From NCBI RefSeq assembly GCF_902148855.1, contig NC_043978.1:34302996-34366995 (forward strand): a DNA stretch of 64,000 nt, in the 5' to 3' direction. This document shows, piece by piece, positions 60,572-64,000 of this stretch (positions within the stretch are counted from its first letter, which is position 1; each line of letters opens with the position of its first letter). The stretch is from Sphaeramia orbicularis (taxonomy: Eukaryota > Chordata > Actinopteri > Kurtiformes > Apogonidae). A program made the position numbers and the translations under genes. The notes beneath the pieces are model-generated. The model worked only from the letters and a program-made list of their open reading frames with translations. It was not told the origin of the DNA and did not search any database.

Positions 60572-62767
60572 TTTATTATTTGGTACTTATGAATAGATAG
60601 CAGGTGCTTGAGTGTTTTTGAGTGCCAGTAGTTATCTTGCTGATTGAGAAACTAAAAGCACAAAATGCCCTGAATATGTTACATGCATAGTAATGTGCCC
60701 ATATCATAAAATGTGCTTTTGGATAATGAAATTTAGCCAATTTACATCTACAATGCACTCTGTACATACAATAGTGTCATTGTGTTTGTGCGGAGGATAA
60801 CATTTGGTACATCGACTCGATTTAAACATCTTTCTCTACCTTATATTCAAGAGGTTATTGGTTTATGATAATAATGATAATTATTTATATGACCTGTACA
60901 GTGCATTGCAACAAAGCAAATAGAAAAAAAAAACAGATGATTCATTCAGTAGTGTAGTCTGTCACTGTAGCAGTCACTGGCCTCATGGGGGAGCCGTGAG
61001 ACTATAATCTCCTCAGTCCAAGCGGTTTATATCAGTAGAAGAAGGCTGAGGCCACAGTGCAGCACACAGGCCTCAAATGTTAATTGTGGCACTCAGGATG
61101 CGTCCAGTTTTGTTCCCAGTTCATGTCCATTCACTGAAGATTGTTACTCCAGCGGTCGGGGGGGCTTTTCCCTGTCTGCATGCTGTCTTTGGAAAGTACA
61201 GGAACTTTAAACCATCTCCCCCTAAACTGACCCACCATCACTGTCCAACAACATGCACCTCTTTCTTAAAAGTTATTAAAGCACATGATAGTAATATGAT
61301 GGAGTCATGGCATACAGGTATGGTTGAGTTTTATGGTTTTCAGTAGAATTAGGATGAGTTATTCATGCTATAGAAAAGCAAAAACAAAGTAAACACACAG
61401 ACAAAAAAGAATATCCCGTATTGGGCAGCAGGCCTTGTATGTGTCCACGACTTGGAGAACAGCTAGTTTGACATCAGGGTATGATCCTCCTCTAGATTAA
61501 GCACTAATACAGTCTTGGAACACTGTTGCTGGTCCTGTGGTTTAACCATTAGACGGACCCATGGCACTGGAAACATGAAAAAGCATGTGAACACCATTTC
61601 CCATGTGGCGGTGCACTCTAGAAGTAGAACTAATGCAGAACCCCATTCACTGTGCTTCAGTGTTTTTAAGCTTTTCATTTAACCGCACAAACAGAAATGG
61701 ATTCATTTGACGGTGCAGCTTGAAAACTTCAAGACAGGAAATTGTGAAAGCAGTGGACCGTTTGGAACACTAGAAGAGCAGATTTATCTTTCAGTTTCTG
61801 TCACCCAGCCTTCTGTACAACCACTCTCATTACAAAGCACTGTTGTAAGAACAAGAAATTAATTTTCCATAAAGACATTTCAATGGTACATGCAATATTG
61901 CAGTGTGAATGCAACATTAAGCCCTTATGCCAGATTTTGGAATGTAATGAAGCATGAAAAAAATTAATTTAGTAGACTGTGTTACTTCAAACTGATGGGA
62001 AAAACAGTAAATGTCTTACTGCTAAAATTATGATCACTAGTGATTTGACATGTCATGTGCTTTATAAGAAACAGATAGGCTATAATAGAAATTTCAAGGA
62101 TATAAAAAGAGGTTGGATATACAGTATTTCTTTAAAAACCAAAAAGTGGTCTCCTGTTCTCATTATTGCTGGCTGCTTTGTGTGATAAAGTAGATGTGTG
62201 TGTGTGTGTGTGTGTGTTGATGTGTCTCTGACACTGTATTTAATCTAAATTAGGACATGACTGGCTTTTTTAGGACCATGAAACCAAATGTAAATGCAAA
62301 CACTGGAGTTGTGCCAAATTGATTTTGTAACTAGAATTTATCAAATAATACTGTAGTAATATCTGAGATGTGCTTATAAGGTTAAACACACAGTGTATAA
62401 AAGAAAATTAAAACAATATAAACCAATCGGCTTTGTCGACAAAAAGCCAAAGAACCAGTTTGCCAACAAAGTGATGGAGCAGCCCTGGTCTGGATGTGCT
62501 TGTACTGTACGCTGCATGCCATGTGGTGTGTTGGCTGAGGTCCCGTTGTCAGCACGGTCGTATCTCCAGTGGTTCTTTTTTGGACCATTAACCCCGGCAG
62601 GCCCAGTGCTACGCTACCAGTATGGCAGCAGTCCTCGGAGCGCTGTCTGAGAGCCTCCACAGCAGCCCTGTCCGGCCCAGATCCACTGTCCCTGTCCCTG
62701 CCCCGGCCCCTGCGTGGCGGTCACCCCGCCAACAGGGTTTGGCTGTGCCCCTCCAGCACAGGCGATG
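60572..62767 (-). other. rgs6: predicted rgs6 3' untranslated region
   Basis: On the minus strand the first convincing AATAAA after the stop is at 60572-60577, giving a 3' UTR of about 2.2 kb. The extent is inferred, and an earlier cleavage site is possible. A (TG)n microsatellite lies at 62193-62217. Confidence 0.4.
62193..62217. repeat. (TG)n microsatellite in the rgs6 3' UTR region
   Basis: About 12 TG units. Confidence 0.9.
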
Positions 62768-63110
62768 TCAGGATGACTGCATCAGGCCTGTCAGGCGCTT
62801 GCCTGTTAACGACTTCCCCTGGAAAGTCAATTAAAGGACAAAGAAATTATTCAGAGTACTTTGTATGTCACAGAGAATTTCTATTAAAAGCTTGGTTGCA
62901 ACCTGTCACATGAGTAGCGTGTATTCTTATTCACAAACACACACAAAGCCATTAAAGAGTGTAATATGGTAATAACTGCAAAAGCTGATACACTGATAGT
63001 GAGCCAGCCAGTGTGGTTTGTGATATGAACAGCCCCAGCTCTAAATGACTTACCACACTGCGGGTGAACTTCTCCAGGGAGGTGCGGCGGCCCTGTTCAG
63101 TGTCTGCTGG
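62768..63110 (-). CDS. rgs6: RGS6 3'-terminal exons (partial gene)
   Basis: Regulator of G-protein signalling of the R7 group, a GTPase activator for Gi/o subunits that works with Gbeta5. Only the C-terminal exons lie in the window. Exon 63054-63110 encodes PADTEQGRRTSLEKFTRSV and has a GTAAGT donor. The terminal exon 62768-62818 encodes GKSLTGKRLTGLMQSS and a stop, matching the human RGS6 ending GKSLAGKRLTGLMQSS. Both are phase 0. The upstream exon with the RGS domain end (LLLAKKK) must lie beyond 64000. The acceptor of the first exon sits in a CAGCAG tandem, so a one-residue shift is possible. In human the same exon is alternatively used. The gene converges on dpf3, as in human. Confidence 0.9.
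62819..63053 (-). other. rgs6: rgs6 last intron
   Basis: 235-base intron on the minus strand, from GTAAGT at the upstream exon to TTTCCAG at the terminal exon. Confidence 0.8.
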
Positions 63111-64000
63111 CTGCTGTTGTGGAAGGGGGGAAGCAGGGTGAGTGTTTGGGTCAGGTACGGGTGTTGATGATGTTGGGAGTGGTGTTGTTAGTGGGATAAA
63201 GGGGGCCAAGCGTAGCAACAATGAAAGTCAAGGACAATGTGGGAGGTATAAGGGTAATGGGGTGAGATCAGTGGCAGGCCAGCAGGAGGGGGGGGCGGGG
63301 GGGCAGTGTCCAAACCGGAAGAGGCAGAAAGGCTAGCATGAACAGAGGCAGCTGTGATTTGCTGAAAAGCTCCATATTACACAGTAACAGCTAAAGGGGT
63401 TAGGGATGTTTGCATCTCTGTGGACAGTTAGTTTGACACCCTACAGGAAGCAGACAGGTAGTATCTAAATAAAACCAACATCCCGGATACACAAGTGGAC
63501 TGAGTAGACTGCATCCATCAAACCCTTATATAAATATCACACTGTAGGTGCATATGTCCAATACTTCCAGAGTGTGTGTGACTATTGTTCTTTTTTTGTC
63601 TGTGTTTGGCATATGATGTCATGATTATTGAGGCTGTTCCTTTTAAATAATTTAGCAGTTTATTTGTAGCAGCATTTTGAGCACAGTGGCGCTCAAACTG
63701 CCTTTTTGGAGTTTTACGTTGCTTTAAAAGCTCAGGTGCTACGTCAGATTTCTGAATACCAGCCATAATTAAAAGCTAACAAATGACTGGATCAAACTTT
63801 GAGGTATGTAAGCATGTCACAATTTTAGCCTGAATTTATTGAAACTTCCATGTGTAGAATAGTTTGTACACCTGAACTAGCGTATTTGTACATCTGATGT
63901 GCATATACAGTACAGATGAAACTTTAAAGATAAATAAAAAAGTGCAAAAGTCTTAGGCCATCAAAAGGTTTGTTGTTTGAGCAAGACTATGAGCGCACAT
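63111..64000 (-). other. rgs6: rgs6 intron reaching the window edge
   Basis: No further rgs6 exon was found. It includes a G-run tract (about 63288-63303 on the + strand) and, from about 63900, sequence like the end of a Tc1-type element (AAGTGCAAAAGTCTTAGGCC) cut by the window edge. Confidence 0.5.
63918..64000. mobile_element. possible end of a Tc1-like element at the window edge
   Basis: AAGTGCAAAAGTCTTAGGCC is typical of the terminal region of a fish Tc1-like family. The rest lies outside the window. Confidence 0.4.

Noticed and set aside
62569-62913. Plus-strand ORFs over the rgs6 terminal exon
   Set aside because: The minus strand encodes the clear RGS6 ending; the plus reading is a shadow.
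63518-63766. Minus-strand ORF MAGIQKSDVAPELLKQRK
   Set aside because: Considered as a transposase fragment or upstream rgs6 exon; it matches neither convincingly.

Overview
The window is vertebrate nuclear DNA, almost certainly from a teleost fish. It has small split genes with vertebrate GT-AG introns, many microsatellites ((CA)n, (AGAAT)n, (AAAAG)n, (CT)n-(TA)n), short inverted-repeat DNA transposons of fish type, decayed Tc1-like DNA, and protein products closest to fish/vertebrate families. No operons, CRISPR arrays, tRNA or rRNA genes, and no retroviral or LTR element, were recognised.

Layout, left to right. (1) 1-6.9 kb is non-coding DNA upstream of dll4, with a hAT-type MITE that still has perfect 8-bp target-site duplications. 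(2) 6.9-13.7 kb holds dll4 (+), a complete Notch ligand of 687 residues in 11 coding exons, with a TATA promoter and intronic motif clusters. (3) 14.6-16.95 kb holds chac1 (+), a gamma-glutamylcyclotransferase of 206 residues in three coding exons. (4) 16.95-28.1 kb is an 11-kb non-coding stretch. (5) 28.2-29.35 kb holds a RhoV/Chp-like small GTPase (+), 224 residues in three exons. (6) 31-38.85 kb holds zfyve1 (+), 786 residues in 11 coding exons, with a CpG-rich promoter carrying a ZNF143-type site. (7) 40.4-55.75 kb holds dpf3 (+), a BAF-complex D4-family subunit of 333 residues, or 347 with a 14-residue cassette exon. (8) 55.75-60.5 kb is non-coding with a Tc1 fragment. (9) 60.5-63.1 kb is the 3' end of rgs6 on the minus strand, convergent with dpf3.

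The human counterparts lie in two blocks: RHOV-DLL4-CHAC1 (15q15) and ZFYVE1-DPF3-RGS6 (14q24). Here the two blocks are contiguous. The genes are not one pathway, but several touch signalling. DLL4 is a Notch ligand, CHAC1 lowers glutathione and is reported to affect Notch maturation, RHOV is a Cdc42-like GTPase, ZFYVE1 marks ER/omegasome membranes, DPF3 is a chromatin subunit of heart and muscle, and RGS6 turns off Gi/o signalling.

The most unusual observation concerns dpf3. It ends with the exon specific to the short isoform DPF3a, the half PHD finger upstream of it has lost its usual sequence, and no PHD-finger exons can be found before the convergent rgs6 gene. This copy may therefore encode only the PHD-less form. 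Other points are an in-frame 14-residue cassette that splits the dpf3 C2H2 finger, a RhoV tail without its usual lipidated cysteine, and a dll4 last intron whose retention would mask the C-terminal PDZ ligand.
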